Shown here: positions 45,444 to 55,537 of the stretch, one piece after another
Numbering within the stretch: the first letter of the stretch is position 1
Layout: each line of letters opens with the position of its first letter
Made by a program: the position numbers and the translations under genes
Assembly (NCBI RefSeq): GCF_001623405.1
Contig: NZ_LUHG01000100.1
Span: 124,001-188,000, forward strand
Reading direction: 5' to 3'
DNA length: 64,000 bases
Origin: Hydrotalea flava
GTDB taxonomy: Bacteria > Bacteroidota > Bacteroidia > Chitinophagales > Chitinophagaceae
Notes under the pieces: model-generated
Seen by the model: only the letters and a program-made list of their open reading frames with translations
What the model was told of the DNA's origin: nothing
The model's database searches: none

Positions 45444-48400
45444 TTACTCAAATTTCAAATCGAGCCCTAAACCTCTTAATTCATGAACCAATACATTGAA
45501 AGACTCCGGCACACCTGCCTTTGGTATGTTTTCACCTTTTACAATGGCTTCATATGTTTTTGCACGGCCAATAATATCATCAGATTTTAATGTTAATAAT
45601 TCCTGTAATATATTAGCTGCGCCATAAGCTTCTAATGCCCAAACTTCCATTTCACCAAAACGCTGACCACCAAATTGTGCTTTACCACCCAAAGGTTGTT
45701 GGGTAATTAAGCTGTAAGGTCCAATTGAACGAGCATGCATTTTATCATCAACCATGTGGTGCAGTTTAATCATGTAAATAACACCCACAGTGGCTTTTTG
45801 ATCAAAACGTTCACCGGTTTCACCATCATACAAATAAGTATGACCGTTTAATGGAATATTCGCTTCTTCACAGTATTTTTCAATTTCTGTTGTAGTAGCA
45901 CCATCAAAAATTGGCGTAGCAAATTTCAACCCTAATTTTTTTCCGGCCCATCCTAAAATGGTTTCATAAATCTGGCCCAGATTCATACGGGAGGGCACCC
46001 CTAATGGATTTAATACAATATCCACCGGTGTGCCATCTTCCATAAAAGGCATATCTTCTGCACGTACAATTTTTGCAACAATACCTTTATTTCCATGTCG
46101 TCCGGCCATTTTATCACCAACTTTCAATTTACGCTTAACAGCCAGATAAACCTTAGCCAATTTTAAAACACCTGCTGGCAATTCATCACCAATTGAAATA
46201 TTGAATTTCTCTCTTTTGTATCTGCCCAGTTCTTCATTATATTTAATACTGTAATTATGCAACATTGTATTAATATAATGATCAGTTTCGGCTTCACCTG
46301 TCCAGCCTAACGGATTAACGCTTTGATACTCAATAGAAGCAATATTTTTGGCATTGAATTTTGCGCCTTTCCCAATTAATACCTCACCAAAAGTATTGGT
46401 AACACCGGCAGATGTTTTATCTTTTAATAAAACCTGCAGTTTACTATGCAATTGTTCTTTTAAAACTTCAACATTTTGCTGATGTATTTTTTCTACTTTT
46501 TCTAATTGTGATTTTTCTTTTTGTTTACTGTTCTTATCTTTCTTAGCACGCTGAAACAATTTTTTATCAATCACAACGCCTTCTGTTCCGTTAGGTGCTT
46601 TTAAAGAAGCATCTTTTGCGTCACCGGCTTTATCACCAAATATGGCTCTTAATAATTTTTCTTCCGGTGTAGGATCAGATTCACCTTTGGGCGTTATTTT
46701 ACCAATTAATATATCACCCTCTTTAATGGATGCCCCAATTCTGATGATACCATTTTCATCCAAATCTTTGGTGGCTTCTTCAGAAACATTTGGTATATCG
46801 GGCGTTAATTCTTCTTCACCCAGTTTGGTATCGCGTACTTCTAATTCATATTCATCAATGTGAATAGAAGTAAATAAATCTTCACGAACTACTTTCTCAT
46901 TAATTACAATAGCATCTTCAAAATTGTAACCTTTCCATGGCATGAAAGCTACTTGCAAGTTTCTTCCCAAAGCCAATTCTCCATTTTGAGTGGCATAACC
47001 TTCGGTTAAAAAATCACCTTTTTTAACAATTTGTCCTTTTTTAACAGCCGGACGAAGATTGATAGAGGTAGCCTGATTGGTTTTGATAAATTTGGTTAAT
47101 TTATAAACACGCAAATCATCATCGAATGAAATGAGTTTATCAATCTCGCTTCTTTCATAACGCACATGTATTTCATTGGCATCTACAAATTCTATCACAC
47201 CATCTCCTTCTGCATGAATTTGAATTCTGGCATCACGGGCTGCTTTACCTTCCAAACCTGTACCTACAATCGGAGATTCTAATCTGATTAATGGTACGGC
47301 CTGACGTTGCATGTTAGAACCCATCAATGCACGGTTGGCATCATCATGCTCTAAGAAAGGAATTAATGAGGCACTTAATCCTACAATTTGGTTGGGCGCC
47401 ACATCCATATATTCAACTTCCTCTTTATCTAAAATGGGAAAATCGCCTGTTTCACGGGAAATTACCTGATCAACAGCGAATTCACCATTAGAGGTAAGTG
47501 GTGTATTACTTTGTGCAATTTTTGCGGTATCTTCTTCTTCTGCACTTAAATAGGTTAATTCTTTCAAATTAACTTTCCCATTTTCTACTTTACGATAAGG
47601 GGTTTCTATAAAGCCCATATCATTAATGGTTGCATGTACACAAAGGGTAGAAATCAATCCTATATTCGGGCCTTCGGGTGTTTCAATGGTACATAAACGA
47701 CCGTAATGCGAATAGTGAACGTCGCGCACCTCAAATCCGGCTCTTTCTCTGCTTAAACCACCGGGTCCTAAGGCTGAAATCCTACGTTTATGTGTAATTT
47801 CAGATAAGGGGTTGGTTTGGTCTAAAAATTGAGATAATTGGGAAGTACCAAAAAATGAATTAATAACGGAAGATAAAGTACGAGCATTGATTAAATCAAC
47901 AGGCGTAAATACTTCATTGTCGCGTACATTCATTCTTTCACGAATGGTACGAGCCATACGAGCTAAACCTACGCCAAATTGTGCATACAATTGTTCGCCC
48001 ACTGTTCTAACACGGCGATTGCTTAAATGATCAATATCATCTACTTCGGCTTTACCATTGGTTAAACGAACCAGATATTTGATAATTTCAATAATATCTA
48101 ATCTTGTTAATACTTTTTTCTCGATGGATAAATCAAGGTTCAATTTGCGGTTAATTTTATAACGGCCAACTTCACCTAAATCGTAACGTTTGTCTGAGAA
48201 AAATAATTTATCGATAATACCACGTGCTGTTTCATTATCAGGGGCATCAGCACCACGTAACTGACGATAAATGTGCTGAACAGCTTCTAATTCACTGTTT
48301 GAGGTATCTTTATTTAAAGTATTGTAAATAATTGCGTAATCACCGCCTACATCTTCTTTTTGAATGAATACGCTTTTAATGCCTAATTCAATAATTGTAT

Positions 48401-49247
48401 CAATGGCATCTTCATCTAAAATGGTATCGCGTTCCATTACAATTTCATTACGCTCAATCGATACCACTTCACCCGAATCTTCATCTACAAAATCTTCAAC
48501 CCAGGTTCTTAGTACACGGGCAGCTAATTTTTTTCCAATGAATTTGGATAATTCCTTCTTATCGGTTTTAACTTCATCGGCCATTCCGAATAATTCAAGA
48601 ATATCTTTATCTGTTTCATAGCCTATGGAACGTAAGAGGGTGGTTACCGGGAATTTTTTCTTACGATCAATATACGCATACATTACATTGTTAATATCGG
48701 TGGCAAATTCCATCCATGCACCTTTAAAAGGAATTACACGGGCAGAATAAATTTTAGTACCGTTAGGGTGTACAGACTGGCCAAAGAATACACCCGGGGA
48801 GCGATGTAATTGAGATACAACAACGCGTTCAGCACCATTTACCACAAATGTGCCGCGAGGTGTCATATAAGGAATATTTCCTAAAAACACATCTTGAACA
48901 ATGGTTTGAAAATCCACATGTTCTTCATCATTACAACTTAACCGCAGTTTAGCTTTTAATGGAACGGCATAGGTTAAACCACGCTCCATACATTCTTCAA
49001 TTGAATAACGTGGCGGGTCAATAAAATAATCTAAAAATTCCAGCACGAAAATATTACGTGTATCTGTAATAGGAAAGTTTTCCTTAAATACACGGAATAG
49101 TCCTTCTACATTCCTTTTATCGGGTGTAGTTTCTAACTGAAAAAATTCACGAAATGATTCAAGTTGAATGTCTAATAAATCAGGTGCTTCAGCTAAATTT
49201 TTTGTTTTGCCAAAGTTGATCCTTTTGTTCAGTGTTGTTGTTGACAT
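45444..49247 (-). CDS. rpoB: DNA-directed RNA polymerase subunit beta
   Basis: 1267 residues. The N-terminus ([20 protein letters not shown]) and the fork-loop/rifampicin region ([40 protein letters not shown]) are typical. So is the C-terminal clamp segment ([20 protein letters not shown]). A Bacteroidota-style insert rich in Lys lies around residues 890-930 ([20 protein letters not shown]). It has its own promoter 135 nt upstream and its own terminator, so it should be transcribed alone rather than as part of rplKAJL-rpoBC. Confidence 0.98.
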   Translation of the reverse strand: MSTTTLNKRINFGKTKNLAEAPDLLDIQLESFREFFQLETTPDKRNVEGLFRVFKENFPITDTRNIFVLEFLDYFIDPPRYSIEECMERGLTYAVPLKAKLRLSCNDEEHVDFQTIVQDVFLGNIPYMTPRGTFVVNGAERVVVSQLHRSPGVFFGQSVHPNGTKIYSARVIPFKGAWMEFATDINNVMYAYIDRKKKFPVTTLLRSIGYETDKDILELFGMADEVKTDKKELSKFIGKKLAARVLRTWVEDFVDEDSGEVVSIERNEIVMERDTILDEDAIDTIIELGIKSVFIQKEDVGGDYAIIYNTLNKDTSNSELEAVQHIYRQLRGADAPDNETARGIIDKLFFSDKRYDLGEVGRYKINRKLNLDLSIEKKVLTRLDIIEIIKYLVRLTNGKAEVDDIDHLSNRRVRTVGEQLYAQFGVGLARMARTIRERMNVRDNEVFTPVDLINARTLSSVINSFFGTSQLSQFLDQTNPLSEITHKRRISALGPGGLSRERAGFEVRDVHYSHYGRLCTIETPEGPNIGLISTLCVHATINDMGFIETPYRKVENGKVNLKELTYLSAEEEDTAKIAQSNTPLTSNGEFAVDQVISRETGDFPILDKEEVEYMDVAPNQIVGLSASLIPFLEHDDANRALMGSNMQRQAVPLIRLESPIVGTGLEGKAARDARIQIHAEGDGVIEFVDANEIHVRYERSEIDKLISFDDDLRVYKLTKFIKTNQATSINLRPAVKKGQIVKKGDFLTEGYATQNGELALGRNLQVAFMPWKGYNFEDAIVINEKVVREDLFTSIHIDEYELEVRDTKLGEEELTPDIPNVSEEATKDLDENGIIRIGASIKEGDILIGKITPKGESDPTPEEKLLRAIFGDKAGDAKDASLKAPNGTEGVVIDKKLFQRAKKDKNSKQKEKSQLEKVEKIHQQNVEVLKEQLHSKLQVLLKDKTSAGVTNTFGEVLIGKGAKFNAKNIASIEYQSVNPLGWTGEAETDHYINTMLHNYSIKYNEELGRYKREKFNISIGDELPAGVLKLAKVYLAVKRKLKVGDKMAGRHGNKGIVAKIVRAEDMPFMEDGTPVDIVLNPLGVPSRMNLGQIYETILGWAGKKLGLKFATPIFDGATTTEIEKYCEEANIPLNGHTYLYDGETGERFDQKATVGVIYMIKLHHMVDDKMHARSIGPYSLITQQPLGGKAQFGGQRFGEMEVWALEAYGAANILQELLTLKSDDIIGRAKTYEAIVKGENIPKAGVPESFNVLVHELRGLGLDLKFE

Positions 49248-49381
49248 AGTATTTTGTAAAACCGGTTTTAGCTAATAAATAGGGAAACGATAGGTTCCCG
49301 GCGCTTTGTTATACAAAGATGAAAGGGATTTAATGGCCATTCCCAATTCACCGGAATCTAAATGCCTTAAAATAAGGATGG

Positions 49382-49389
49382 CAAAAGTA
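49382..49389 (-). promoter_or_regulatory. -7 promoter element for rpoB
   Basis: The minus strand reads TACTTTTG followed by CCATCC. TTTTG lies 23 nt upstream as a possible -33 element. The leader would be about 130 nt. The 320-nt gap between rpoB and rplL holds only this promoter and the rplL terminator. Confidence 0.7.
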
Positions 49390-49509
49390 CGGAAAGCAGG
49401 TGAAAGAAAAAACAAAATTTATTTCAATATTGGCTGGTTTTTGCTTCCGGTACATCAGTCAGGTTGTTCACTACCAACCCAATGCATTACCCAGTCCCAA
49501 AATTCCCTT

Positions 49510-49545
49510 TAAAAAAATTACCCCCGAAAGTATTTCGGAGGTAAT
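49510..49545 (-). terminator. Rho-independent terminator after rplL
   Basis: On the minus strand ATTACCTCCGAA pairs with TTCGGGGGTAAT (12 bp, one T-G), followed by a run of T. It separates rplKAJL from rpoB. Confidence 0.88.
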
Positions 49546-49567
49546 GAATGAATGATTTACGGTAAAG

Positions 49568-49945
49568 TTATTTGATTTCAACTTCAGCTCCGGCATCTTT
49601 CAGCTTATTGGCTAATTCTTCAGCTTCAGCTTTAGAAATACCTTCTTTTACTGGTTTGGGTGCACCATCAACCAGATCTTTCGCTTCTTTCAAACCTAAA
49701 CCGGTTAATTCTTTTACAATTTTAACCACATTTAATTTGCTGGCTCCACCACTTTTCAGAATAACATCAAATGAAGTTTGTTCTGCAGCAGCAGCAGCAC
49801 CGCCACCATCACCACTTGCAACTACTACAGCTGCGGCAGCGGCTGGCTCAATACCATATTCTGCTTTTAATACATCTGCTAATTCTTGTACTTCTTTAAC
49901 TGTTAAACCTACCAGGGTTTCGGCTAATGCTTTTACGTCTGCCAT
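49568..49945 (-). CDS. rplL: 50S ribosomal protein bL12 (L7/L12)
   Basis: 125 residues. The N-terminal dimerisation domain ([20 protein letters not shown]), an Ala-rich flexible hinge ([20 protein letters not shown]) and the C-terminal factor-binding domain ([20 protein letters not shown]) are all visible. It forms the ribosomal stalk with bL10. It is the last gene of rplK-rplA-rplJ-rplL. Confidence 0.97.
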   Translation of the reverse strand: MADVKALAETLVGLTVKEVQELADVLKAEYGIEPAAAAAVVVASGDGGGAAAAAEQTSFDVILKSGGASKLNVVKIVKELTGLGLKEAKDLVDGAPKPVKEGISKAEAEELANKLKDAGAEVEIK

Positions 49946-49957
49946 AATATTTAAGTT

Positions 49958-49991
49958 TTAAAAACCGCCTTCATTGCGTTTGCTCCGGCGG
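49958..49991 (-). terminator. Possible attenuator hairpin between rplJ and rplL
   Basis: On the minus strand CCGCC and GGCGG form a 5-bp stem with a 17-nt loop, followed directly by TTTTT, about 20 nt before the rplL ATG. An overlapping CCTTC/GAAGG pairing is an alternative. This may be partial termination or an mRNA-processing structure, since rplL must still be expressed. Confidence 0.4.
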
Positions 49992-50055
49992 AAGGTTATG
50001 GAAAAATACCCCATTTTTACCTCAGAGGTGTTGGTTATAAAATTTTACAAATGAA

Positions 50056-50574
50056 CTATTCAACAGCAGTGGTTGTTTCTGCCTGTTTTTCGTGATGGTG
50101 CAATAAAGCAGCCAAAACACGTTTTGCAGGAGATTGTAGTAAACCAATTACTTCACCTATCAATTCATCTTTTGTTTTAATTTTTGTTAATGTTACCAGA
50201 TTAGCATCACCGGTGTAAATATCACCATTAATGAAAGCTGCTTTTAATTGAGGCTTTTCATTATTGCTTGCTTTTCTGAAAGAAGAGATAATCAATGCAG
50301 GATCTTTCGGGTTTTCCGAAAAAAGTAACGCTGTTACATTGTGCAATGATTCATATACCCCTGTATATTTTTCAGCATCTAATGCTTCCAATGCTTTTTT
50401 AATCAGTGTGTTTTTGGCTACTTTCAGCTCTACATTCTTATCGAAACAGGCTTTACGTAATTTACCTACCTGATCTACTGTTAATGATTCAGTATCGGTA
50501 ACATAAAAGTTATTGTATTGTGAGAACTTTTCTTTTAAAAGTTCAATCACTTCATTTTTTTGTTCTTTGGTCAT
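50056..50574 (-). CDS. rplJ: 50S ribosomal protein uL10
   Basis: 172 residues from the ATG at 50572-50574. An upstream in-frame Met would add nine residues not found in the family. MTKEQKNEVIELLKEKFSQY and the NNFYVTDTESLTVDQVGKLR strand are typical of the rRNA-binding domain, and the C-terminal helix binds bL12 dimers. It is preceded by a 16-bp palindrome in its leader. Confidence 0.95.
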   Translation of the reverse strand: MTKEQKNEVIELLKEKFSQYNNFYVTDTESLTVDQVGKLRKACFDKNVELKVAKNTLIKKALEALDAEKYTGVYESLHNVTALLFSENPKDPALIISSFRKASNNEKPQLKAAFINGDIYTGDANLVTLTKIKTKDELIGEVIGLLQSPAKRVLAALLHHHEKQAETTTAVE

Positions 50575-50601
50575 AACTAATTTTTTAAATACCCGGGTCA
50601 T

Positions 50602-50617
50602 ATTCGGAATTCCGAAT
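50602..50617. repeat. 16-bp perfect palindrome in the rplA-rplJ gap
   Basis: ATTCGGAATTCCGAAT is fully self-complementary and lies about 28 nt upstream of the rplJ ATG. It could fold in the rplJ mRNA leader, where uL10-bL12 autoregulation acts in other bacteria. No kink-turn was identified. Confidence 0.5.
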
Positions 50618-50626
50618 CACCAGGAC

Positions 50627-51319
50627 TTAGTTTGCTAATGATTTTGCATCTAATGTAATACCGGGGCTCATAGTGCTGGCCATATTAACGCCTTTTAAAT
50701 AAGTACCCTTTGCAGTTGCGGGTTTTAATTTTAAAATAGCATTAATTAATTCAGTGGTATTTTCTGCAATTTTATTGGCATCGAAAGAAACACGGCCAAT
50801 GGAAGCATGAACAATACCTGCTTTATCCACTTTAAATGCAATTTTACCACCTTTTACTTCATTCACTGCAGCGGCTACATCGTTGGTAACGGTACCGGTT
50901 TTGGGGTTGGGCATTAAGTTACGAGGACCCAATACTTTACCTAATTTACCAATTTTAGGCATTACTGATGGGGTTGCAATAATTACGTCTACATCAACCC
51001 AGCCTGATTCTATTTTTTGAATGAATTCATCCAACCCAACATAGTCAGCGCCAGCCTGTTTTGCAGCATCTTCTTTATCAGGTGTACATAAAACCAGTAC
51101 TCTTTTGGTTTTACCAGTACCATGTGGTAAACTTACAGTACCGCGTACTTGCTGATCGGCTTTTTTAGGATCAACACCTAAGCGAATATGTATATCTACA
51201 GAACTATCGAATTTGGTGCAATTAATTTCTTTTACTAATGCAGCGGCTTCTTTAAGGGAATAAACTTTGTTTTTATCCACCTTACTTTCTGCTACTTTTC
51301 TTTTTTTAGTCAGTGCCAT
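50627..51319 (-). CDS. rplA: 50S ribosomal protein uL1
   Basis: 230 residues of the usual length. [19 protein letters not shown] and the [12 protein letters not shown] loop are uL1 signatures. It forms the L1 stalk at the E site. Located between rplK (26 nt upstream) and rplJ. Confidence 0.97.
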   Translation of the reverse strand: MALTKKRKVAESKVDKNKVYSLKEAAALVKEINCTKFDSSVDIHIRLGVDPKKADQQVRGTVSLPHGTGKTKRVLVLCTPDKEDAAKQAGADYVGLDEFIQKIESGWVDVDVIIATPSVMPKIGKLGKVLGPRNLMPNPKTGTVTNDVAAAVNEVKGGKIAFKVDKAGIVHASIGRVSFDANKIAENTTELINAILKLKPATAKGTYLKGVNMASTMSPGITLDAKSLAN

Positions 51320-51345
51320 TTTATAAAGTTATTTAAGGTGAATAA

Positions 51346-51789
51346 TTAGTTTTTCCAGGGAGCATCCCCCTCAATATTAAGTCCTAAACTACGTGCAGTA
51401 CCTGCAACCATTTTCATGGCGCTTTCTAAAGTAAAACAGTTCATATCGGGCATTTTATCTTTTGCAATGCCTTCAATTTGTTCCCATGTTACTTTTCCAA
51501 CCTTAGCACGGTTGGGTTCTTTACTGCCTTTTTGAATTTTTGCTGCTTCCATTAATTGAACGGCAGCCGGTGCGGTTTTAATAACAAAGTCGAAAGACTT
51601 GTCGGAATACACTGTAATTAAAACGGGAACAACTTTTCCCATTTTATCCTGAGTTCTTGCATTGAATTGTTTGCAGAACTCCATAATATTAATTCCCTTG
51701 GAACCAAGGGCAGGACCTACAGGTGGTGCGGGGTTGGCCTGACCACCTTTTACCTGCAGCTTTACAAAGCCGGAGATTTCTTTTGCCAT
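51346..51789 (-). CDS. rplK: 50S ribosomal protein uL11
   Basis: 147 residues from the ATG at 51787-51789, which starts [21 protein letters not shown] longer frame adds 17 residues not found in uL11 and is rejected. The [20 protein letters not shown] segment contains the conserved GTPase-centre contact residues. First gene of the rplKAJL unit, about 80 nt after its promoter. Confidence 0.97.
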   Translation of the reverse strand: MAKEISGFVKLQVKGGQANPAPPVGPALGSKGINIMEFCKQFNARTQDKMGKVVPVLITVYSDKSFDFVIKTAPAAVQLMEAAKIQKGSKEPNRAKVGKVTWEQIEGIAKDKMPDMNCFTLESAMKMVAGTARSLGLNIEGDAPWKN

Positions 51790-51876
51790 AATTTTACGAT
51801 TTGATTGGTAATAACGTTTTGTTTTAAACAAAACTCCCAAGCTCCATCATTAAGAATAAGAACTATTTTGGGACGG

Positions 51877-51884
51877 CAAAGGTA
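51877..51884 (-). promoter_or_regulatory. -7 promoter element for rplKAJL
   Basis: The minus strand reads TACCTTTG followed by CCGTCCC, matching the extended form seen at several translation genes here. It lies just downstream of the nusG terminator and starts an independent transcript. Confidence 0.72.
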
Positions 51885-51915
51885 ATAGAATTTTTGATTC
51901 ATTTAACCTTCCAAC

Positions 51916-51945
51916 TAAAAAATCTCCTGAATGGGAGATTTTTTA
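51916..51945 (-). terminator. Rho-independent terminator after nusG
   Basis: AAAAAATCTCC and GGAGATTTTTT form an 11-bp stem with a 6-nt loop. The flanking A and T tracts would allow termination in both directions. Confidence 0.85.
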
Positions 51946-51967
51946 GAAAATATTTTCTGGATTACCA

Positions 51968-52570
51968 TTAGCCTATCTTTTCAACCTGCATATAATTTAA
52001 CTCTACCGGAGTTGATCTTCCGAAAATTTTAACGGTAACTTTTAGTTTTTTCTTCTCGTCATTCACTTCTTCAATAATACCATTAAAATCGTTAAATGGC
52101 CCTTCAATAATTTTAATGGTTTCACCAACAATAAAAGGCTCGCTGATGCTGATACCCTGATCATTCATTTCATCCACTTTTCCAAGCATTTTATTTACTT
52201 CACTTTTACGAAGTGAAATGATATTGCCTTTAGAACCCTTGCCATCAGTAAGAAAATGCATTACATTGCTAATATTGCTAATGTGCTGAACAATTTCATC
52301 GTTTAATTTACCATCAGCTACTTCTATCATTACATAACCTGGAAAATAGTTTTTTTCCCGCATTATTTTTTTACCATTCTGCACTTTGTACACTTTTTCC
52401 ATTGGTAAAAAAACCTGTTTAATAATATCAACCCAACCACTGCGCTGAATATCTTTATCCAGATATTCTTTTACTTTTCGCTCTTTTCCACTCACTACCC
52501 GTAACACATACCATTTGGTTTCTGGTTGTGGTGTAGTAATGGCATCTATTACTTCTGAAGAAATCTCCAT
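51968..52570 (-). CDS. nusG: Transcription termination/antitermination protein NusG
   Basis: 200 residues. The NGN domain (KWYVLRVVSGKERKVKEYLD, then FPGYVMIEV) is followed by a C-terminal KOW domain (VGETIKIIEGPFNDFNGIIE). It binds RNA polymerase and links it to Rho or the ribosome. It lies 10 nt after secE and ends at a terminator. Confidence 0.97.
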   Translation of the reverse strand: MEISSEVIDAITTPQPETKWYVLRVVSGKERKVKEYLDKDIQRSGWVDIIKQVFLPMEKVYKVQNGKKIMREKNYFPGYVMIEVADGKLNDEIVQHISNISNVMHFLTDGKGSKGNIISLRKSEVNKMLGKVDEMNDQGISISEPFIVGETIKIIEGPFNDFNGIIEEVNDEKKKLKVTVKIFGRSTPVELNYMQVEKIG

Positions 52571-52580
52571 GGAATAAAAA

Positions 52581-52775
52581 TTACTTGAACAATGAATAAA
52601 TTAATTTTAGTACCTGGTTGGAGCTAAAATCCATTAACCATACAATACCTGTAATAATGATGGTTGCTACCAAAACAATTACGGTGCTTTGTTGCAACTC
52701 TTGCCAGGTTGGCCAGGTTACTTTTTCAACTAACTCGCGGTAGCTGTCTCTAAAATAGGTAGTAACTTTATTCAT
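52581..52775 (-). CDS. secE: Preprotein translocase subunit SecE
   Basis: 64 residues: a short amphipathic segment (YFRDSYRELVEKVTWPTWQE) and one membrane helix (TVIVLVATIIITGIVWLMDF). This is the minimal SecE form that stabilises SecY. The Lys-Val-Thr-Trp-Pro motif is diagnostic. Between tRNA-Trp and nusG. Confidence 0.94.
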   Translation of the reverse strand: MNKVTTYFRDSYRELVEKVTWPTWQELQQSTVIVLVATIIITGIVWLMDFSSNQVLKLIYSLFK

Positions 52776-52881
52776 TTTATTTTTGATATTATGATGGCAA
52801 ACACATTTGTTGCAGCACTGCTAATATTCAGTTCGTTGCATAAGGCATGTGTAAACCCCCGTTAAAATAAAACCACAATAG

Positions 52882-52953
52882 CACGGGTACTAGGATTCGA
52901 ACCCAGATCGAAGGTTTTGGAGACCTCTATACTAACCGTTGTACGATACCCGT
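52882..52953 (-). tRNA. tRNA-Trp (anticodon CCA)
   Basis: Folds as a complete cloverleaf: acceptor ACGGGTA/TACCCGT, anticodon stem GAGGT/ACCTT with loop CTCCAAA, T-stem CTGGG/CCTAG with TTCGAAT. Discriminator G; CCA is not encoded. Lies between tuf and secE. Confidence 0.95.
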
Positions 52954-52962
52954 ATAAACTTA

Positions 52963-52995
52963 AAAGCTATCCCGATGTTGTCGGGACAGCCTTTA
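52963..52995 (-). terminator. Hairpin between tuf and tRNA-Trp
   Basis: On the minus strand AAGGCTGTCCCGA pairs with TCGGGATAGCTTT (13 bp with G-T wobbles) around CAACA. Only a short T stretch follows, so it may be a partial terminator or a processing site between tuf and the tRNA. Confidence 0.6.
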
Positions 52996-53055
52996 AGAAA
53001 TTTTCTGTTGCAAATATAGGAAAATTACAACAAAGGATTTATTAAAATAAAGAGC

Positions 53056-54246
53056 CTATTTCAAAATTTCAGTAACCTGTCCTGCTCCTACTGTTCTACC
53101 ACCTTCTCTAATCGCAAATTTCAAACCTTTTTCCATTGCGATGGGTTGGATTAATTTTACAGTTAAGTTAATATTATCACCAGGCATTACCATTTCTGTT
53201 CCTTCAGGTAAGGAAACTTCACCGGTTACATCGGTAGTGCGGAAATAGAACTGAGGACGGTATTTATTGAAGAATGGAGTATGACGGCCACCTTCTTCTT
53301 TGCTTAATACGTAAACCTCACCTTTAAATTCTGTATGTGGGGTAATGCTTTTGGGTTTGCAAATTACCATACCACGACGAATATCTTTCTTTTCAATACC
53401 ACGTAATAATAAACCAGCATTATCACCAGCCTGACCTTCATCTAATAATTTCTTGAACATTTCCACACCAGTTACAGTTGAGGAAAGCGGCGCTTCCATT
53501 AAACCAACAATTTCAACTGATTCACCAACTTTTATCACACCCCGTTCAATACGACCAGTAGCTACTGTACCACGACCTGTGATAGAGAATACATCTTCCA
53601 CACTCATCAGGAATGGTTGATCAATTGGGCGGGGAGGTAATGGAATATAACTATCAACAGCATCCATTAATTCATCAATTTTACCAACCCATTTTGGATC
53701 TTCAGCCAAGGCGCCGGTTGCAGAACCCTGAATAATAGGAGTATTATCACCATCAAAACCATATGAGTTTAATAACTCACGGATTTCCATTTCCACTAAT
53801 TCTAATAATTCAGGATCGTCAACTAAGTCAACTTTGTTCATAAATACTACAATACGTGGTACACCTACCTGACGGGCCAAAAGAATGTGTTCTTTGGTTT
53901 GAGGCATTGGACCATCTGTGGCAGCAACCACCAGAATAGCTCCATCCATTTGTGCAGCACCGGTAATCATGTTTTTAACATAGTCGGCGTGACCAGGACA
54001 GTCAACGTGTGCATAGTGACGGTTAGCAGTTTGATATTCCACGTGTGCAGTATTAATGGTAATACCACGCTCTTTTTCTTCAGGTGCACCATCAATCTCA
54101 TCATATTTCCTAGCCACATTACCCATTCCTTTTTTAGATAAGATTGTAGTTATGGCCGCAGTCAAGGTGGTTTTACCATGATCCACGTGACCAATTGTTC
54201 CAACGTTAACGTGGGGTTTATCCCTCAAGAAGCTTTCTTTTGCCAT
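53056..54246 (-). CDS. tuf: Elongation factor Tu
   Basis: 396 residues. The G1 motif GHVDHGKTT (near residue 19), G3 [13 protein letters not shown]4 NKVDLVDD and G5 SATGAL are intact, followed by the two beta-barrel domains ending in [15 protein letters not shown]. It delivers aminoacyl-tRNA to the ribosome. No promoter was seen between it and the upstream tRNA genes, so it is probably cotranscribed with them. Confidence 0.98.
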   Translation of the reverse strand: MAKESFLRDKPHVNVGTIGHVDHGKTTLTAAITTILSKKGMGNVARKYDEIDGAPEEKERGITINTAHVEYQTANRHYAHVDCPGHADYVKNMITGAAQMDGAILVVAATDGPMPQTKEHILLARQVGVPRIVVFMNKVDLVDDPELLELVEMEIRELLNSYGFDGDNTPIIQGSATGALAEDPKWVGKIDELMDAVDSYIPLPPRPIDQPFLMSVEDVFSITGRGTVATGRIERGVIKVGESVEIVGLMEAPLSSTVTGVEMFKKLLDEGQAGDNAGLLLRGIEKKDIRRGMVICKPKSITPHTEFKGEVYVLSKEEGGRHTPFFNKYRPQFYFRTTDVTGEVSLPEGTEMVMPGDNINLTVKLIQPIAMEKGLKFAIREGGRTVGAGQVTEILK

Positions 54247-54379
54247 TTTATTTGTTTTTAGTTGTGTGTAAAAATTTAAGGCCTCTGCCTTGTTTTAGTT
54301 TTTATTTTCTTGATTTTTCAAATCCTGTTATTCAAATTAGTACCACTATTTCCAACTGCACATTCTTTTCCATTATAAA

Positions 54380-54454
<75 letters not shown>

Positions 54455-54549
54455 CTGATAAAAAAAATCGGTTTTACTTATTAATAGTATCCATTCCAAT
54501 TCAAAAAGTCATGAACCTATTTTTTTTATTTCCGTTATTTCAGGCAAAG

Positions 54550-54622
54550 AGCGGGAGACGAGGCTCGAACTCGCCACCTATAGCTTGGAAGGCTATCGCT
54601 CTACCAAATGAGCTACTCCCGC
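54550..54622 (-). tRNA. tRNA-Gly (anticodon TCC)
   Basis: Acceptor GCGGGAG/CTCCCGC and anticodon stem ATAGC/GCTAT around CTTCCAA. Discriminator T; CCA is not encoded. Confidence 0.95.
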
Positions 54623-54701
54623 TTGAAATTGTAACAGCCACTGAGCCGATACTTTTTCGATTTAAAGAACTATTTTACTCTCCCCAAAAAAAGAATAATT
54701 G

Positions 54702-54784
54702 TGGGCAGGAGTGGATTCGAACCACTGAAGTCGAAAGACAGCGGATTTACAGTCCGCCCCATTTGGCCGCTCTGGAACCTGCCC
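54702..54784 (-). tRNA. tRNA-Tyr (anticodon GTA)
   Basis: An 83-nt class II tRNA with a long variable arm. Acceptor GGGCAGG/CCTGCCC, anticodon loop CTGTAAA. Discriminator A; CCA is not encoded. Confidence 0.95.
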
Positions 54785-54797
54785 AATACATTTTTTG

Positions 54798-54870
54798 AGC
54801 CGAAGAAGGGAGTCGAACCCACGACCTGCTGATTACAAATCAGCTGCTCTACCAACTGAGCTACTTCGGC
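54798..54870 (-). tRNA. tRNA-Thr (anticodon TGT)
   Basis: Acceptor GCCGAAG/CTTCGGC and anticodon stem CTGAT/ATCAG around TTGTA. Discriminator T; CCA is not encoded. First of the four tRNA genes after the promoter. Confidence 0.95.
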
Positions 54871-54903
54871 TTACACAAAGAACTACCGTTTTTTTCGGGA
54901 TGG

Positions 54904-54911
54904 CAAAGGTA
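54904..54911 (-). promoter_or_regulatory. -7 promoter element for the tRNA-tuf-secE-nusG transcript
   Basis: The minus strand reads TACCTTTG followed by CCATCCC. TTTTG lies 18 nt upstream as a -33 element. It starts just before the first tRNA gene. Confidence 0.75.
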
Positions 54912-55028
54912 ATGGAAAACTTATTTCAACAAAATTCTTCTACAAAAATTTTTAATCAGTTTTCAACATTTCTGCAAAAGTACTGCTATTACTGAGCAAT
55001 TAATTTAAAAATCGAATGCCACAATAGC

Positions 55029-55055
55029 AAAAAAAAAGCCCTCTTTGCAGAGGGC
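55029..55055 (-). terminator. Rho-independent terminator after the HPF gene
   Basis: On the minus strand GCCCTCT-GCAA-AGAGGGC is a perfect 7-bp stem with a tetraloop, followed by nine T. Confidence 0.92.
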
Positions 55056-55067
55056 CGGTAAAATTTG

Positions 55068-55370
55068 TTAAGCAATGGTTAGCTTTTCTTTTTTTCGTTT
55101 AATTTGATTGATCATGGAATCAAATGCCATATCAAAAGACTCTTCGAATGATTTTGAAGAGGCTTTTACAAAAAAATCGTGTTTGGGAACATGAACGCGG
55201 ATTTCAACAATCTTGTCTTTAATTTTATGAACTACATTATCCAATTTAAGAAAGACATCTACTTTTAAAACCTGATCATGAAAAGTGTTTAATTTTTCCG
55301 TTTTTTTAGTTACATAATCTAACAGTTTAAAATCTGCTTCAAAATGCACAGTTTGAATGTTGATGTTCAT
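55068..55370 (-). CDS. hpf: Ribosome hibernation promoting factor, short form (HPF/RaiA)
   Basis: 100 residues with the beta-alpha-beta-beta-beta-alpha pattern of the family: MNINIQTVHFEADFKLLDYV, then KVDVFLKLDN, KIVEIRVHVPKHDFFVKASS and FEESFDMAFDSMINQIKRKK. It binds the ribosomal decoding centre and inactivates ribosomes in stationary phase. It lacks the C-terminal dimerisation domain of long HPF. Located between the recombinase gene and the tRNA cluster. Confidence 0.9.
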   Translation of the reverse strand: MNINIQTVHFEADFKLLDYVTKKTEKLNTFHDQVLKVDVFLKLDNVVHKIKDKIVEIRVHVPKHDFFVKASSKSFEESFDMAFDSMINQIKRKKEKLTIA

Positions 55371-55418
55371 AGCAACACACGTTTAATGGTGAAAAAATAA
55401 TGTAAAGAACTGTTTTAA

Positions 55419-55440
55419 ATGATGTGTTTTTATACATCAT
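55419..55440. repeat. Hairpin between the recombinase and HPF genes
   Basis: ATGATGT (55419-55425) and ACATCAT (55434-55440) form a perfect 7-bp stem with an 8-nt loop. On the minus strand it is followed by TTTAAAAC. Possibly a weak terminator for the recombinase gene, about 100 nt after its stop. Confidence 0.4.
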
Positions 55441-55537
55441 CATTTCATGATAAATCTACAGCTTTCATTTTATAAAATAAAGCTAATTCGTTATTGTTTT
55501 TCTTAAAAAATTTTCCTATTGCTGGTGCCATAAAATT

